DNA of 64,000 bases from an uncultured Cellulomonadaceae bacterium (GTDB taxonomy: Bacteria > Actinomycetota > Actinomycetes > Actinomycetales > Cellulomonadaceae), in assembly GCA_947495165.1 (NCBI GenBank), contig CANLXM010000003.1, forward strand, positions 124,001 through 188,000. The letters are read 5' to 3'. The translations under genes and the position numbers were made by a program. The notes below the pieces were generated by a model that saw only the letters and a list, made by a program, of their open reading frames with translations, did not search any database and was not told where the DNA came from. How positions within the stretch are numbered: the stretch's first letter is position 1; the number at the start of each line of letters is the position of its first letter. This document shows, one piece after another, positions 44,940 to 54,962 of this stretch.

Positions 44940-45541
44940 CCGACGTCGTCGCCACCGAGCGCCACCAGCGCCGCTACGGCGCCCTGCTGATCGTCCTCGG
45001 GCTGGTCGGCTTCGTGGGTTCCATGGCGCTCACGCTCGAGCGCATCTGGAGCCTGATCGACCCCTCGCACGTGCCCTCGTGCTCGTTCAACGTCTTCATG
45101 ACGTGCGGGCCGGCGATGGAGTCCTGGCAGGGCAGCCTGCTTGGCTTCCCCAACCCGGTGATCGGCGTCGCGGCGTTCCCCGTGGTCGTGACCCTCGGCG
45201 TCGTGCTCGCCCTCGCCCCGTCGCTGCGCCTGCCGCGCTGGTTCTGGTGGGCCTTCCTGGCCGGCAACGTCCTCGGGCTCGCGCTCGTGGTGTTCCTCAT
45301 CCACACGAGCCTGTACGAGCTCGCCGCGCTGTGCCCGTACTGCATGGTGGTGTGGACCGCCATGGTCCCGCTGGCCTGGTACACGTTCGTGCACCTGTGG
45401 CGGACCGGGGCGCTGGGGCGAGGCTCGGAGGAGTCCGGCCTCGTGCGGTACCGCCACCTGGGGCTCGGCGTCGTCGTCCTCGTGCTGCTGACGTGGATCC
45501 TGCTGGTCCTCGGCGACGACATCGCCCGCACCCTCGGCTGA
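44936..45541 (+). CDS. Vitamin K epoxide reductase family membrane protein
   Basis: 201 residues with four to five helices. Bacterial VKOR reoxidises DsbA-like proteins using menaquinone. The shuttle pair Cys49 and Cys57 (SCSFNVFMTCG) and the quinone-side CPYC (Cys133, Cys136) are present. No fused thioredoxin domain, so a separate Dsb partner is expected. It overlaps mntR by 4 bp, which may only reflect read-through or could tie oxidative folding to metal state. Confidence 0.92.
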   Translation: MTDVVATERHQRRYGALLIVLGLVGFVGSMALTLERIWSLIDPSHVPSCSFNVFMTCGPAMESWQGSLLGFPNPVIGVAAFPVVVTLGVVLALAPSLRLPRWFWWAFLAGNVLGLALVVFLIHTSLYELAALCPYCMVVWTAMVPLAWYTFVHLWRTGALGRGSEESGLVRYRHLGLGVVVLVLLTWILLVLGDDIARTLG

Positions 45542-45588
45542 GCCCGGCGGGGGGTGGCCAGCTGAGCCCGGGCGCGCGCAGGCGGCGG

Positions 45589-45594
45589 TAAACT
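45589..45594 (+). promoter_or_regulatory. Predicted leaderless -10 for leuS
   Basis: TAAACT, 6 bases before the GTG at 45601; the only AT-rich hexamer in the 59-bp gap. Confidence 0.55.
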
Positions 45595-45600
45595 CCCCGG

Positions 45601-48516
45601 GTGACCGATGCGACCCGAACCCAGCCTGCCCAGCCCGCGAGCCCTGACGAGCCCACCTTCCGCTACACCCCGGCGCTCGCGGCGCAGATCGAGCTGGCGT
45701 GGCAGGACCGCTGGGACGAGCGCGGCACGTTCTACGCCGCCAACCCGTCCGGCGAGCTGACCGACGGCCAGGGCCAGCACGCGGACCCGGAGTCCTCGAG
45801 CTTCATGGTCATGGACATGTTCCCGTACCCCTCCGGCGACGGGCTGCACGTCGGACACCCGCTGGGCTACATCGCGACCGATGTCACCGCGCGCTTCCGC
45901 CGCATGTGCGGCGACAACGTGCTGCACGCACTCGGCTTCGATGCGTTCGGCCTGCCCGCCGAGCAGTACGCCGTGCAGACGGGCCAGCACCCGCGCATCA
46001 CGACCGAGCGGAACATCGCCAACATGCGCCGCCAGCTGCGCCGCCTGGGCCTCGCGCACGACTCCCGCCGCAGCTTCGCGACGACGGACCCGGAGTACGT
46101 GCGCTGGACGCAGTGGATCTTCCTGCAGATCTTCAACTCCTGGTACGACGCGGACGCCGTGCGCCCCGATGGCGGCACCGGTCGCGCCCGCCCGATCGCC
46201 GAGCTCGAGGCCGAGTACGCCGGCGGCACGCGTCCGACGCCGGACGGTCGTCCCTGGGCCGAGCTCGACGCGACCGCGCGCCGCGCCGCGGTCGACGCCC
46301 ACCGCCTCGCGTACGTGTCCGAGTCGCCCGTGAACTGGTGCCCCGGCCTGGGCACGGTCCTGGCGAACGAGGAGGTCACGGCCGACGGCCGCTCCGAGCG
46401 CGGGAACTTCCCGGTGTTCCAGCGGTCCCTGCGGCAGTGGAACATGCGCATCACGGCCTACGCGGACCGCCTGGCCGACGACCTCGACCTGATCGACTGG
46501 CCGGACAAGGTCAAGGCCATGCAGCGCAACTGGATCGGCCGCTCCGAGGGCGCCCACGTGACGTTCGCCGTGGCGACCGACGGCGCCCCGATCGAGGTCT
46601 TCACCACGCGCCCGGACACGCTGTTCGGCGCGACGTTCATGGTCGTGGCCCCCGAGCACGGCGTGCTGACCGAGCATGTCCCCGCCGAGTGGCCCGAGGG
46701 CACCAACCCCCTGTGGACCGGGGGGCACGCGAGCCCGCGGGAGGCCGTGGCGGCGTATCAGGCGATGGCCGGCGCGAAGACCGCCGTCGAGCGTCAGGCC
46801 GACGCCAAGTCCAAGACGGGCGTGTTCACCGGCGTGTTCGCCGTCAACCCCGTCAACGGCGCACAGATCCCGGTGTTCACCGCGGACTACGTCCTGATGG
46901 GCTACGGGACCGGCGCCATCATGGCCGTGCCGGGCGGCGACGAGCGCGACTTCGCGTTCGCGCAGGCCTACGAGCTGCCCGTCATCTACACCGTGCAGCC
47001 GCCCGAGGGCTTCGAGGGCGGGGCGTACACGGGCGACGGCGCCATCGTCGCCTCGGCCAACGACGAGGTCTCGCTCGACGGCCTGACCGTCGCGCAGGCC
47101 AAGGCCGAGATCATCGGCTGGCTCGAGGCCAAGGGACTGGGCACGGGCACGGTGACCTACCGCCTGCGTGACTGGCTGTTCAGCCGGCAGCGCTACTGGG
47201 GCGAGCCGTTCCCGATCGTCTACGACGAGTCCGGAGAGCCCATCGCGCTGCCCGACGAGCTGCTGCCCGTGAACCTGCCGGACGTGCCGGACTACGCGCC
47301 GCGCACCTATGCCTCGGACGACGCGGACTCCTCGCCCGAGCCGCCCCTGGGCCGCAACGACGATTGGGTCTACGTCACGCTCGACCTGGGCGACGGACCG
47401 CGCCAGTACCGCCGCGACACCAACACGATGCCCAACTGGGCCGGCTCGTGCTGGTACTACCTGCGCTACATCGACCCGCACAACGCCGACGCCGCGGTGG
47501 CCGCGGACCTCGAGCGCTACTGGCTGGGCCCGGAGCACAACGCGAGCGCGGGCGCTGCGGGCGGTGTCGACCTGTACGTGGGCGGCGTCGAGCACGCCGT
47601 GCTGCACCTGCTGTACGCGCGGTTCTGGCACAAGGTCCTGTTCGACCTGGGCCACGTCTCGGGCGCCGAGCCGTTCCACACCCTGTTCAACCAGGGCTAC
47701 ATCCAGGCGTACGCCTACACCGACGCCCGGGGCGCTTACGTCCCTGCGGGCGAGGTCGAGGAGTCGACCGACGCTGACGGCGCGAGCGTCTACACCTACC
47801 GCGGCGAGGTCGTGCAGCGCGAGTACGGGAAGATGGGCAAGTCGCTCAAGAACGTCGTGACGCCCGACGACATGTACGACGCGTACGGCGCCGACACGTT
47901 CCGGGTGTACGAGATGTCGATGGGTCCGCTGGACCTGTCCCGCCCCTGGGAGACGCGCGCCGTCGTCGGCTCCCAGCGGTTCCTGCAGCGCCTGTGGCGC
48001 AACGTGGTGGACGAGACCACCGGCGAGCTCTCGGTGAGCGACGAGTCCCCCGACGCCGACACGCTCAAGCACCTGCACCGCGCGATCGCGGACGTGCGCG
48101 TCGAGATGGAGCACATGCGCCCCAACACGGCGATCGCCAAGCTGATCACGCTCAACAACCACCTCACGAGCCTCGACCGCGTTCCGCGCGAGGCCGCCGA
48201 GGCACTGGTGCTCATGACCGCGCCCGTCGCCCCGCACATCGCCGAGGAGCTGTGGTCACGCCTCGGCCACACCGAGTCCCTCGCGTACGAGCCGTTCCCG
48301 GTCGCCGACCCGCAGCACCTCGTCGAGGACACGGTCACGTGCGTCGTGCAGGTGCAGGGCAAGGTGCGCGCGCGCCTCGAGGTGTCCCCGGACATCTCCG
48401 AGGCCGATCTCGAGGCCGCCGCGCTCGCCGAGCCCGCGCTCGTGCGGTTCCTCGACGGGCGCCCCGTGCGCAAGGTGATCGTGCGCGCGCCCAAGCTCGT
48501 CAACGTCGTCGTCTGA
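45601..48516 (+). CDS. leuS: Leucyl-tRNA synthetase
   Basis: 971 residues, class I synthetase charging tRNA-Leu. The HIGH motif appears as HVGH (residues 83-86, in [16 protein letters not shown]) and KMSKS as KMGKS (744-748). The inserted CP1 editing domain contains [12 protein letters not shown] and [15 protein letters not shown]. An actinobacterial-length insertion lies near residues 185-225. GTG start, probably leaderless. The stop is followed 3 bp later by the JetA-like gene, so some cotranscription is likely. Confidence 0.98.
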   Translation: MTDATRTQPAQPASPDEPTFRYTPALAAQIELAWQDRWDERGTFYAANPSGELTDGQGQHADPESSSFMVMDMFPYPSGDGLHVGHPLGYIATDVTARFRRMCGDNVLHALGFDAFGLPAEQYAVQTGQHPRITTERNIANMRRQLRRLGLAHDSRRSFATTDPEYVRWTQWIFLQIFNSWYDADAVRPDGGTGRARPIAELEAEYAGGTRPTPDGRPWAELDATARRAAVDAHRLAYVSESPVNWCPGLGTVLANEEVTADGRSERGNFPVFQRSLRQWNMRITAYADRLADDLDLIDWPDKVKAMQRNWIGRSEGAHVTFAVATDGAPIEVFTTRPDTLFGATFMVVAPEHGVLTEHVPAEWPEGTNPLWTGGHASPREAVAAYQAMAGAKTAVERQADAKSKTGVFTGVFAVNPVNGAQIPVFTADYVLMGYGTGAIMAVPGGDERDFAFAQAYELPVIYTVQPPEGFEGGAYTGDGAIVASANDEVSLDGLTVAQAKAEIIGWLEAKGLGTGTVTYRLRDWLFSRQRYWGEPFPIVYDESGEPIALPDELLPVNLPDVPDYAPRTYASDDADSSPEPPLGRNDDWVYVTLDLGDGPRQYRRDTNTMPNWAGSCWYYLRYIDPHNADAAVAADLERYWLGPEHNASAGAAGGVDLYVGGVEHAVLHLLYARFWHKVLFDLGHVSGAEPFHTLFNQGYIQAYAYTDARGAYVPAGEVEESTDADGASVYTYRGEVVQREYGKMGKSLKNVVTPDDMYDAYGADTFRVYEMSMGPLDLSRPWETRAVVGSQRFLQRLWRNVVDETTGELSVSDESPDADTLKHLHRAIADVRVEMEHMRPNTAIAKLITLNNHLTSLDRVPREAAEALVLMTAPVAPHIAEELWSRLGHTESLAYEPFPVADPQHLVEDTVTCVVQVQGKVRARLEVSPDISEADLEAAALAEPALVRFLDGRPVRKVIVRAPKLVNVVV

Positions 48517-48519
48517 CGC

Positions 48520-50043
48520 GTGGGTGACCCACGCGCCGTCGCCGGCGCCCTCGCAGCCGCGCAGCGGGCGTTCGCGCGCCCGACGCTCGCGCTGCTGAAC
48601 AAGCAGAGCGCCCCGCTGGTGGTCGCCGTGTTCGACACGGTGTTCACCCGCGGGCGCGGCGCCGTCGCGGCCGAGCAGATGCACCTCGAGGTGCACACGC
48701 TGCTCGCCGAGCTCGCGGCGGCCGGCGTCGACGTGCCCGCCGAGCCGGCGCGGGTGCTGTGCGCGCGGTGGGTGCGCGAGCGCTGGCTGATCAGCGACGT
48801 CAACGACGCAGATGTCGAGGAGTACCGCCTGACGTCGCACGCCCAGGAGGCGCTCGAGCTGGTCAAGCGGACCGGAGGCGCGCGCTCGCTAGTGTCGGAG
48901 TCGCGCATCCGCGCGCTGCTCGACACCGTGGACCGCGCCGCGCAGGACGCGACCGGGGACCGCGCGGAGCGGCTGGCGAGCATCGACGCCCAGCTCGCGG
49001 CGCTGACGGCCGAGCGCGACCGCCTCGCCTCCGGCGCGGACCTCGAGCCCGCGCCCGCCGACCGCATGGTCGAGGCGTACGACCACGTGCAGCTGCTGGT
49101 CCGCGAGCTGCCCGCGGACTTCGCGCGCGTGGCCGAGTCGATCAAGGAGCTGCAGCGCCAGATCATCGCCCAGCTGCGCGCCGACGAGCGCCCCACCGGC
49201 GAGATCCTCGCCGAGTACCTCGAAGCGTCCGAGAACCTCATGGTGAACACCCCCGAGGGGCGCGCGTTCACGGGCGCGATGGAGCTGCTCACGGACGCCG
49301 AGCTCCTGGCCGCCCTCGACGACCACGTGGCCGCGATCCTGCGGCACCCGTTCGCCCGCAGCCTCAGCCGCGCCGAGCGCGAGGGCTTCCGGGGCATCCG
49401 CGCGCAGATCGTCTCCGCGCTCGACGTGGTGCAGTCGGAGCAGGCCCGGGCCTCGCGCACGCTCACGGCCCAGGTGCGCGGGCACAACCCGCTGCGCGAC
49501 CGCGAGCTCGACCACGCGATCCGTGACGTCGTGTCCGCCCTCGCGCAGTGGTTCCCCGAGTCCTCGCGCGGTGCCCGCGTCGCGCCGCTGCGCTGGTTCG
49601 GCCGCGCCCAGCTCGGCCGGCTGCGCGACTCCTTGCACGACCTGCGCCCGGAGACGCCGCCGGCCGCCCTCGAGACGTGGGCCGACGACGACGAGCGGGG
49701 CGACCTGGACGAGATCCGCGCCCTCGGCGGCCCGCAGCACGCGTGGCTCGCGGCTCACGTCGCCGAGCTCCGCGCGGGCGGGGCCGGCGACCTCTCGGTC
49801 GCGGAGGCCTTCGCGAGCGCACCCGCCGAGCTGCGCCGCCCGGTCGAGATCCTCGGCTTCCTCGAGCTGGCCGACGCCGACGTGCCCGACCAGAGCCACG
49901 GTGACCTCCCCGGCGCCGTCGAGCGCGTCGTCGCGCGCCGCGCCGACGGCAGCGAGCGCGAGTTCGCGCTGCCCCGGGTGCTCCTGGCGCCCCCGACGCA
50001 CCGCGGCGAGCCCGCGCCCGCAGAACCTGAAGGAGCAGCATGA
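48520..50043 (+). CDS. DUF3375 protein, JetA/MksF-like (kleisin-like subunit of an SMC complex)
   Basis: 507 residues. Resembles DUF3375 (JetA of Wadjet, MksF of Mks condensins). The N-terminal region FARPTLALLNKQSAPLVVAVFDTVF resembles the winged-helix start of the family. A coiled-coil stretch (about 150-170, QLAALTAERDRLASG) and mainly helical middle follow, with a conserved HPLRDRELDHAIR-like basic segment. It would bridge the SMC heads with the JetB-like subunit. GTG start 3 bp after leuS; overlaps the next gene by 4 bp. Confidence 0.87.
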   Translation: MGDPRAVAGALAAAQRAFARPTLALLNKQSAPLVVAVFDTVFTRGRGAVAAEQMHLEVHTLLAELAAAGVDVPAEPARVLCARWVRERWLISDVNDADVEEYRLTSHAQEALELVKRTGGARSLVSESRIRALLDTVDRAAQDATGDRAERLASIDAQLAALTAERDRLASGADLEPAPADRMVEAYDHVQLLVRELPADFARVAESIKELQRQIIAQLRADERPTGEILAEYLEASENLMVNTPEGRAFTGAMELLTDAELLAALDDHVAAILRHPFARSLSRAEREGFRGIRAQIVSALDVVQSEQARASRTLTAQVRGHNPLRDRELDHAIRDVVSALAQWFPESSRGARVAPLRWFGRAQLGRLRDSLHDLRPETPPAALETWADDDERGDLDEIRALGGPQHAWLAAHVAELRAGGAGDLSVAEAFASAPAELRRPVEILGFLELADADVPDQSHGDLPGAVERVVARRADGSEREFALPRVLLAPPTHRGEPAPAEPEGAA

Positions 50044-50738
50044 GCACCCCCGCGTTCGTCGAGACGCCGCCCATGGAGGAGGACGTCCCGGTCCTGTTCG
50101 ACGGCGACCGCGGCCAGCTGCCGCTCGAGGCCCGGCGTGCGTTCGCGCTGCTCCTGCGCTCGCGCTACGTCGCCGCGGCTGACAACCCCGTCGAGTGGAA
50201 GGCGCTGCTGGCCAACCTCGACGTCCTCGAGTCGCGCTGCCACGACATGTTCCTGCAGCTCGTCGTCGACCGCGACTACGAGCTCGCGTACAAGAAGCAG
50301 CTGCGGCCTGACGGGCTGTCGGTGCCGATCCTGCTCAAGGACGAGCCGTACCGCCGGGTGGAGACGCTGCTGATGGTGCACGCGCGCAACGTGTTCCGCC
50401 AGCAGCAGGGGGCGGGCGAGCGCGCCGCGTTCGTCGATGCCGAGGAGCTCGTCGAGTACGCCATGAGCTTCCTCGCGAGCGACGAGACCAACCTGGCCCT
50501 GCGCCGCCGCGAGGCGGAGGCCGCGATGACCACGCTGCAGCGCGAACGTGTTCTGGACGAGGTCAGCCCGGGCCGGTTCCGGATCCTGCCGGTGATCGAG
50601 GTGCTGCTGCCGGTCGAGCGGCTCCAGGAGCTCGCGCGCTGGCTCAAGGCGGGGGACGCGCCCGTCGTCCTCGCGGACGACGACGTGGCCGGCGAGACCG
50701 AACCGACCGACGAGACTGAGCAGGAGGAGGCACCGTGA
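50040..50738 (+). CDS. DUF4194 protein, JetB/MksE-like (KITE subunit of an SMC complex)
   Basis: 232 residues matching DUF4194 (JetB/MksE). Landmarks are GQLPLEARRAFALLLRSRYVAA, CHDMFLQLVVDRDYELAYKKQ, VPILLKDEPYRRVETLLMVHAR and the C-terminal winged-helix region ending VLLPVERLQELARWL, then an acidic tail. KITE subunits bind the kleisin between its ends. Overlaps both neighbours by 4 bp, in the JetA-JetB-JetC order. Confidence 0.87.
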   Translation: MSTPAFVETPPMEEDVPVLFDGDRGQLPLEARRAFALLLRSRYVAAADNPVEWKALLANLDVLESRCHDMFLQLVVDRDYELAYKKQLRPDGLSVPILLKDEPYRRVETLLMVHARNVFRQQQGAGERAAFVDAEELVEYAMSFLASDETNLALRRREAEAAMTTLQRERVLDEVSPGRFRILPVIEVLLPVERLQELARWLKAGDAPVVLADDDVAGETEPTDETEQEEAP

Positions 50739-53700
50739 GCACGATGAGCCAGACGCTGTTCGGCCTCGTGCCGACGGCCTCGACCGGCCAGCAGTGGGTC
50801 GCGCGGTCCATCCAGCTGATCAACTGGGGCGGGTACCACGGGTACCACGAGATCGGGCTGGCCTCGACGGCGACCCTGCTCTCGGGCGCGTCCGGGACGG
50901 GAAAGTCGACGCTGCTCGACGCCTACATCGCGCTGACGATGAGCCACACGACGCCCTTCAACGGCGCCTCGAACGGGGCGACGAGCGGGCGGGCTCGCGG
51001 GCGCGAGCAGCGCAACGTCATCTCCTATGCGCGCGGCAAGCTCGACGAGGCGCGGGTCGCGGGCTCGTTGAGCGCGAAGGACGCGGTCCTGCGCGGCGAC
51101 GGCACGGACACGTGGTCGGCTATCGCGATGTCGTGGGCCGACCAGTCCGGGCGCGTGTTCACCGCGGTGCGGGCCTACTACGTGCCGCGCGGCGCCGTGA
51201 AGAACGACGACTGCGTCCTCGTGCGCGCCACGGTCGACAGCGCGCTCGACCTGCGGCTGCTCGAGCCGCTCGCGGCGGAGCGCTTCCCGCGCGCGGGCAT
51301 GACGGACCGCCTCGGGCTCGCGCTCTACGACACGGACGTCGCGTTCACGGCGCGGCTGCACAGCACCCTGGGGATCGGCGCCGCCGGCGACGGGCACAAG
51401 GCCATGGCGCTGCTCGCCCGCATCCAGGCGGGGCAGCAGATCACGACCGTCGATGCGCTGTACAAGTCGATGGTGCTCGAGGAGCCGGAGACCGTCCGGC
51501 GCGCGCAGGACGCCGTCGACCACTTCGACGAGCTCAGCGAGGTGCGCGAGGAGATGCTCACCGCGCAGCGCCAGCTCGACCTGCTGGGCCCGATCGTCGG
51601 GCTGCGGCGTCGGCTGGAGGAGGCCCGCGCCCGGGCGGCGGCGATCGACTCGCTCGGGATCGGCCGGATCGACCAGCCGGACACGCCGTTCGCGCAGTGG
51701 CACGACGCGCGCCGGCTCGAGCTGGCCCGCGCGCAGGAGACCGCGAACCGCGCCGCGCACGCGGAGGCGGACGCCCGCCACGCTGCCCTCGAGGCGCAGA
51801 TCCTCATCGCCGAGCGCGAGCACGAGGAGATCAAGGACAACCAGCGCCGCAACGGCGGCGACGAGATCGCCCGGCTGGAGCGCGAGGTCGCGAACCTCGA
51901 GGTCGCGCTCGCCGACACCGAGCAGCGCCACGCCGCCTTCGAGGCGCACCGCCGCGTGCTGGGGGACGACGCCGAGAACAAGGGCCAGTTCGAGGCCTTG
52001 CGTCGGCGCGCGTCGACGCTCGTGTCCGACCGTGCGGCGAGCGAGCGTGAGCTCGACGACGCCGTCGCGGCCGCGACCGTCGCGCACGCCGAGGCCGCGC
52101 GGGAGCTCGCCCGGCTCGAGGCTGACAAGGGCTCGCTCAGCCAGCGCCGCGGCAACGTGCCCGACGCCGACCACCAGGCGCGCTGCGCCCTCGCCGAGGC
52201 GGCCGGGCTGAGCCCTGACCAGCTGCCGTTCGTCGCGGAGCTGCTCGAGGTGCGCGCCGAGTACGAGCCGTGGCGCGACGCGATCAGCCTGGCGCTCGGC
52301 GGTTTCGCGCTCACGCTGCTCGTGGACGCCGATCACCTGGCGGACTTCCGGCGGGCGATCGACCGGGTGCCGTCCTCGCGCCGGTTGCGGTTCGAGGGCG
52401 TGCCGACCGGCCTCCCGGTGCGCGAGCAGGACGACCGCTCGCGCCTCGACGGTCGCCTCGAGCTGCGGCACGGCCCGTTCACCGGCTGGGTCGCCGAGAC
52501 GTTGGACCGGCGGTTCTCCTACGTGTGCGTCGACGACGCCGCCGACCTCTCGCGCCACCCGCGGGCGCTCAGCCGCACCGGTCAGACCAGCGACGGGCAG
52601 CGCGGCGCGCACGGCGGGGGCGGGCGGCGCAGCGTGCTCGGCTTCAGCAACGACCGCGCGCTCGCCCTGCTCGAGGACGAGCGGCGCGAGGCGCACGTGC
52701 GCGAGCGCACCGCGGAGCGTGAGCTCGCCGAGGCCCGCCGCGCGCGGTCCGGGTTCACCGACCGGTTCGCCGCCGCGCAGGCGGTCAGCGGGCTGTCCTG
52801 GGACCAGCTCGACGTCCAGGGCGCGGCGCGGAACCTCGCGGTCCGGCAGGCGCGGCTCGCCGAGCTCGTCGCGGGCAGCGACGTGCTACGGGCGCTCAAG
52901 GAGGACGAGGCTCGGGTCTCGAGCCAGCTCGCTGACCTGCGCCGCGAGGCGTCGCGCACGCAGGTCGAGATGGAGCAGCTCGAGAAGGTGTGGGCGACCC
53001 TGGTCGACGAGGTCGACGAGCTGGGGGACCGGCTCGCCGCGCACGAGGAGGCCGGGATCGCCGCCGACGACGAGCAGGCGGCCCTCCTCGACGAGCAGCT
53101 CGCCGGGTCGCGCTGGACGCCGGGCGGGAACCTGTCCGCCTTCACCGCGGCCGTCGCCGCGCTGCGCAGCGAGCTCGTGCACACCCGGGAGCTCGCCGAC
53201 GCTGAGGTCGCGGCCGCGCACGACGGCCTGGCCGCGGTGTTCACGCGGTTCGTCGAGCAGTGGCCCAACCCGAACCTGGGCACCGACCCCGACACCTCCT
53301 ACGACGACTTCAAGCGCATCCACGACGAGATCTCCCGGCAGCGCATGTACGCCCTGCAGGAGAGCTGGAACCGGGCGATCGGGCGGCTGTCCGGGCGTGA
53401 CCTGACGATGCTGAGCTCGGCGATCGAGCAGGCGATCAGCGAGATCCGCACCCGCATGGAGCCCGTGAACGAGATCCTGGCCGGGCTGCCATTCCGCGAC
53501 GACGCGCACCGCCTGCGCATCACGGCGACGGTCACCGAGGCGCACGACGTCGCGACGTTCCGCCGGGACCTGCGTGCCCTGGCCAAGGATGCGACGGCCG
53601 ACGGCACGACAGTCGAGCGCGAGCGGCGGTACGCGCGCATGGCGCGGCTGCTCGCGCGGATCCGCCCCGAGAGCCCCGAGCGGCGGCGCCTGGTGGACGT

Positions 53701-54100
53701 GCGCGAGCACGTGCGGATCAGCGCCGAGTGCGTCGACCTCGACGGCAACCACGTGAGCGTCTACGACCACATCGCCGGCAAGTCCGGCGGTGAGTCCCAG
53801 GAGCTCGTGGCGTTCATCGTCGGCGCAGCGCTGCGCTACCAGCTCGGCGATGCCGACGCCGAGCGCCCGCGGTACGCGCCGGTGTTCCTCGACGAGGCGT
53901 TCATCAAGGCCGACGCGCGGTTCGCCGGGCGCGCGGTCGGCGCGTGGCGCGGGCTCGGCTTCCAGCTGATCATCGGTGCGCCGCTGGACAAGGTCAGCGC
54001 GCTCGAGCCGCACGTCGACCTCGTGCTGCAGACGCTCAAGGACGACGCCGGCCGGTCCCGCGTCGTGTGGGTCGCCGCCGCGGACGCCGTGACGGCATGA
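50735..54100 (+). CDS. SMC-like ATPase, JetC/MksB-like
   Basis: 1121 residues. Head ATPase motifs are intact: Walker A GASGTGKST (51-59), signature KSGGESQELV (about 1015-1024) and Walker B VFLDEAFIKAD (about 1049-1059). Two long coiled-coil arms (about 290-480 and 640-800) surround a hinge-like centre (AEYEPWRDAISLALGGFALTLLVD). This is the MukB-like subunit of Wadjet or Mks complexes that extrude DNA loops. No JetD nuclease gene follows: the next gene, overlapping by 4 bp, is degV. Confidence 0.92.
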   Translation: MSTMSQTLFGLVPTASTGQQWVARSIQLINWGGYHGYHEIGLASTATLLSGASGTGKSTLLDAYIALTMSHTTPFNGASNGATSGRARGREQRNVISYARGKLDEARVAGSLSAKDAVLRGDGTDTWSAIAMSWADQSGRVFTAVRAYYVPRGAVKNDDCVLVRATVDSALDLRLLEPLAAERFPRAGMTDRLGLALYDTDVAFTARLHSTLGIGAAGDGHKAMALLARIQAGQQITTVDALYKSMVLEEPETVRRAQDAVDHFDELSEVREEMLTAQRQLDLLGPIVGLRRRLEEARARAAAIDSLGIGRIDQPDTPFAQWHDARRLELARAQETANRAAHAEADARHAALEAQILIAEREHEEIKDNQRRNGGDEIARLEREVANLEVALADTEQRHAAFEAHRRVLGDDAENKGQFEALRRRASTLVSDRAASERELDDAVAAATVAHAEAARELARLEADKGSLSQRRGNVPDADHQARCALAEAAGLSPDQLPFVAELLEVRAEYEPWRDAISLALGGFALTLLVDADHLADFRRAIDRVPSSRRLRFEGVPTGLPVREQDDRSRLDGRLELRHGPFTGWVAETLDRRFSYVCVDDAADLSRHPRALSRTGQTSDGQRGAHGGGGRRSVLGFSNDRALALLEDERREAHVRERTAERELAEARRARSGFTDRFAAAQAVSGLSWDQLDVQGAARNLAVRQARLAELVAGSDVLRALKEDEARVSSQLADLRREASRTQVEMEQLEKVWATLVDEVDELGDRLAAHEEAGIAADDEQAALLDEQLAGSRWTPGGNLSAFTAAVAALRSELVHTRELADAEVAAAHDGLAAVFTRFVEQWPNPNLGTDPDTSYDDFKRIHDEISRQRMYALQESWNRAIGRLSGRDLTMLSSAIEQAISEIRTRMEPVNEILAGLPFRDDAHRLRITATVTEAHDVATFRRDLRALAKDATADGTTVERERRYARMARLLARIRPESPERRRLVDVREHVRISAECVDLDGNHVSVYDHIAGKSGGESQELVAFIVGAALRYQLGDADAERPRYAPVFLDEAFIKADARFAGRAVGAWRGLGFQLIIGAPLDKVSALEPHVDLVLQTLKDDAGRSRVVWVAAADAVTA

Positions 54101-54957
54101 GCCCGCAGCGGGGGCGGGCGGTGGCGGTCGTGACGGACTCCACCGCCGCCCTGCTGCCCGCCCTCGCGCGGGAGGCGGACGTCGCCGTCGTGCCCCTGCA
54201 CGTGCACGTGGGGGAGTCCAGCACGCTCGAGGGCGTGGGGACGGACGAGGCGACGGCGGCGGTGCTGCGCGGCGATCGCGTGACCACGTCGCAGCCGACG
54301 CCCGAGGCGTTCGCTGAGCGGTACGCCGAGCTCGCTGCCGCCGGAGCGCGGGAGATCGTGTCGATCCACCTCTCCGGCTCGCTGTCCGGCACCGTGCACG
54401 CGGCGGCGCTCGCCGCGCACCGGGCTCCCGTGCCGGTGCGCGTGGTCGACTCGCGCGTCGTGGGCATGGGCCTGGGCTTCGCGGCGTTGGCTGCGGCCCG
54501 GGTGGCGGCCTCCGGCGCGTCGGCGGCCGACGTCGAGGGCGTGGCTCTGGCGACGGCGCGGTCAGCGAGCGGGTTCTTTCTCGTCGACTCGCTCGAGCAC
54601 CTGAGGCGCGGCGGGCGGCTCAGCCTCGCGGCGAGCGCGGTCGGCACGGCCCTCGGCATGAAGCCGCTGCTGACGCTGCGCGACGGGCGGGTGGCCGTGC
54701 TCGCGAAGGTGCGCACGCGGGCTGCCGCCGTCGCGCGCCTGACGGCGCTGGTGGAGGAAGAGGCAGCTCGGTGCGCCCGGCCGCGTGTAGCGCTGCACTA
54801 CCTGGGCGACGACGCAGACGTGCGCGCCATCGCGGCGGACCTGGTCGAGCGGACGGGCCTCGAGGTGCTCGTCGCGCCGGTCGGGGCCGTGCTGGGGGCG
54901 CACGTCGGACCCGGGCTGGTTGCCGCGTTCGTGGTGGACGATCCGATGGAGGGATGA
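54097..54957 (+). CDS. DegV family fatty-acid-binding protein
   Basis: 286 residues. DegV proteins bind fatty acids, and in Gram-positives act as FakB partners of a fatty-acid kinase. VAVVTDSTAALLPALA (Thr/Ser phosphate site), TSQPTPEAFAERYAEL, IHLSGSLSGT and VVDSRVVGMGLGF are family motifs. It overlaps the JetC-like gene by 4 bp although degV is normally found close to leuS and comEA in related genomes (recalled), which suggests the SMC genes were inserted beside it. Confidence 0.92.
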   Translation: MSPQRGRAVAVVTDSTAALLPALAREADVAVVPLHVHVGESSTLEGVGTDEATAAVLRGDRVTTSQPTPEAFAERYAELAAAGAREIVSIHLSGSLSGTVHAAALAAHRAPVPVRVVDSRVVGMGLGFAALAAARVAASGASAADVEGVALATARSASGFFLVDSLEHLRRGGRLSLAASAVGTALGMKPLLTLRDGRVAVLAKVRTRAAAVARLTALVEEEAARCARPRVALHYLGDDADVRAIAADLVERTGLEVLVAPVGAVLGAHVGPGLVAAFVVDDPMEG

Positions 54958-54962
54958 CGAGC

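Noticed and set aside
44974..48237. A 1087-codon open frame on the minus strand opposite leuS
   Set aside because: It is rich in Arg, Val, His and Gly with no domain motifs and runs exactly antisense to the clear leuS codons; a by-product of high GC content.
48520..54100. Calling the SMC cassette a complete Wadjet plasmid-defence system
   Set aside because: JetD, the nuclease needed for plasmid cleavage, is absent from the locus, so only a Wadjet/Mks-like label is justified.
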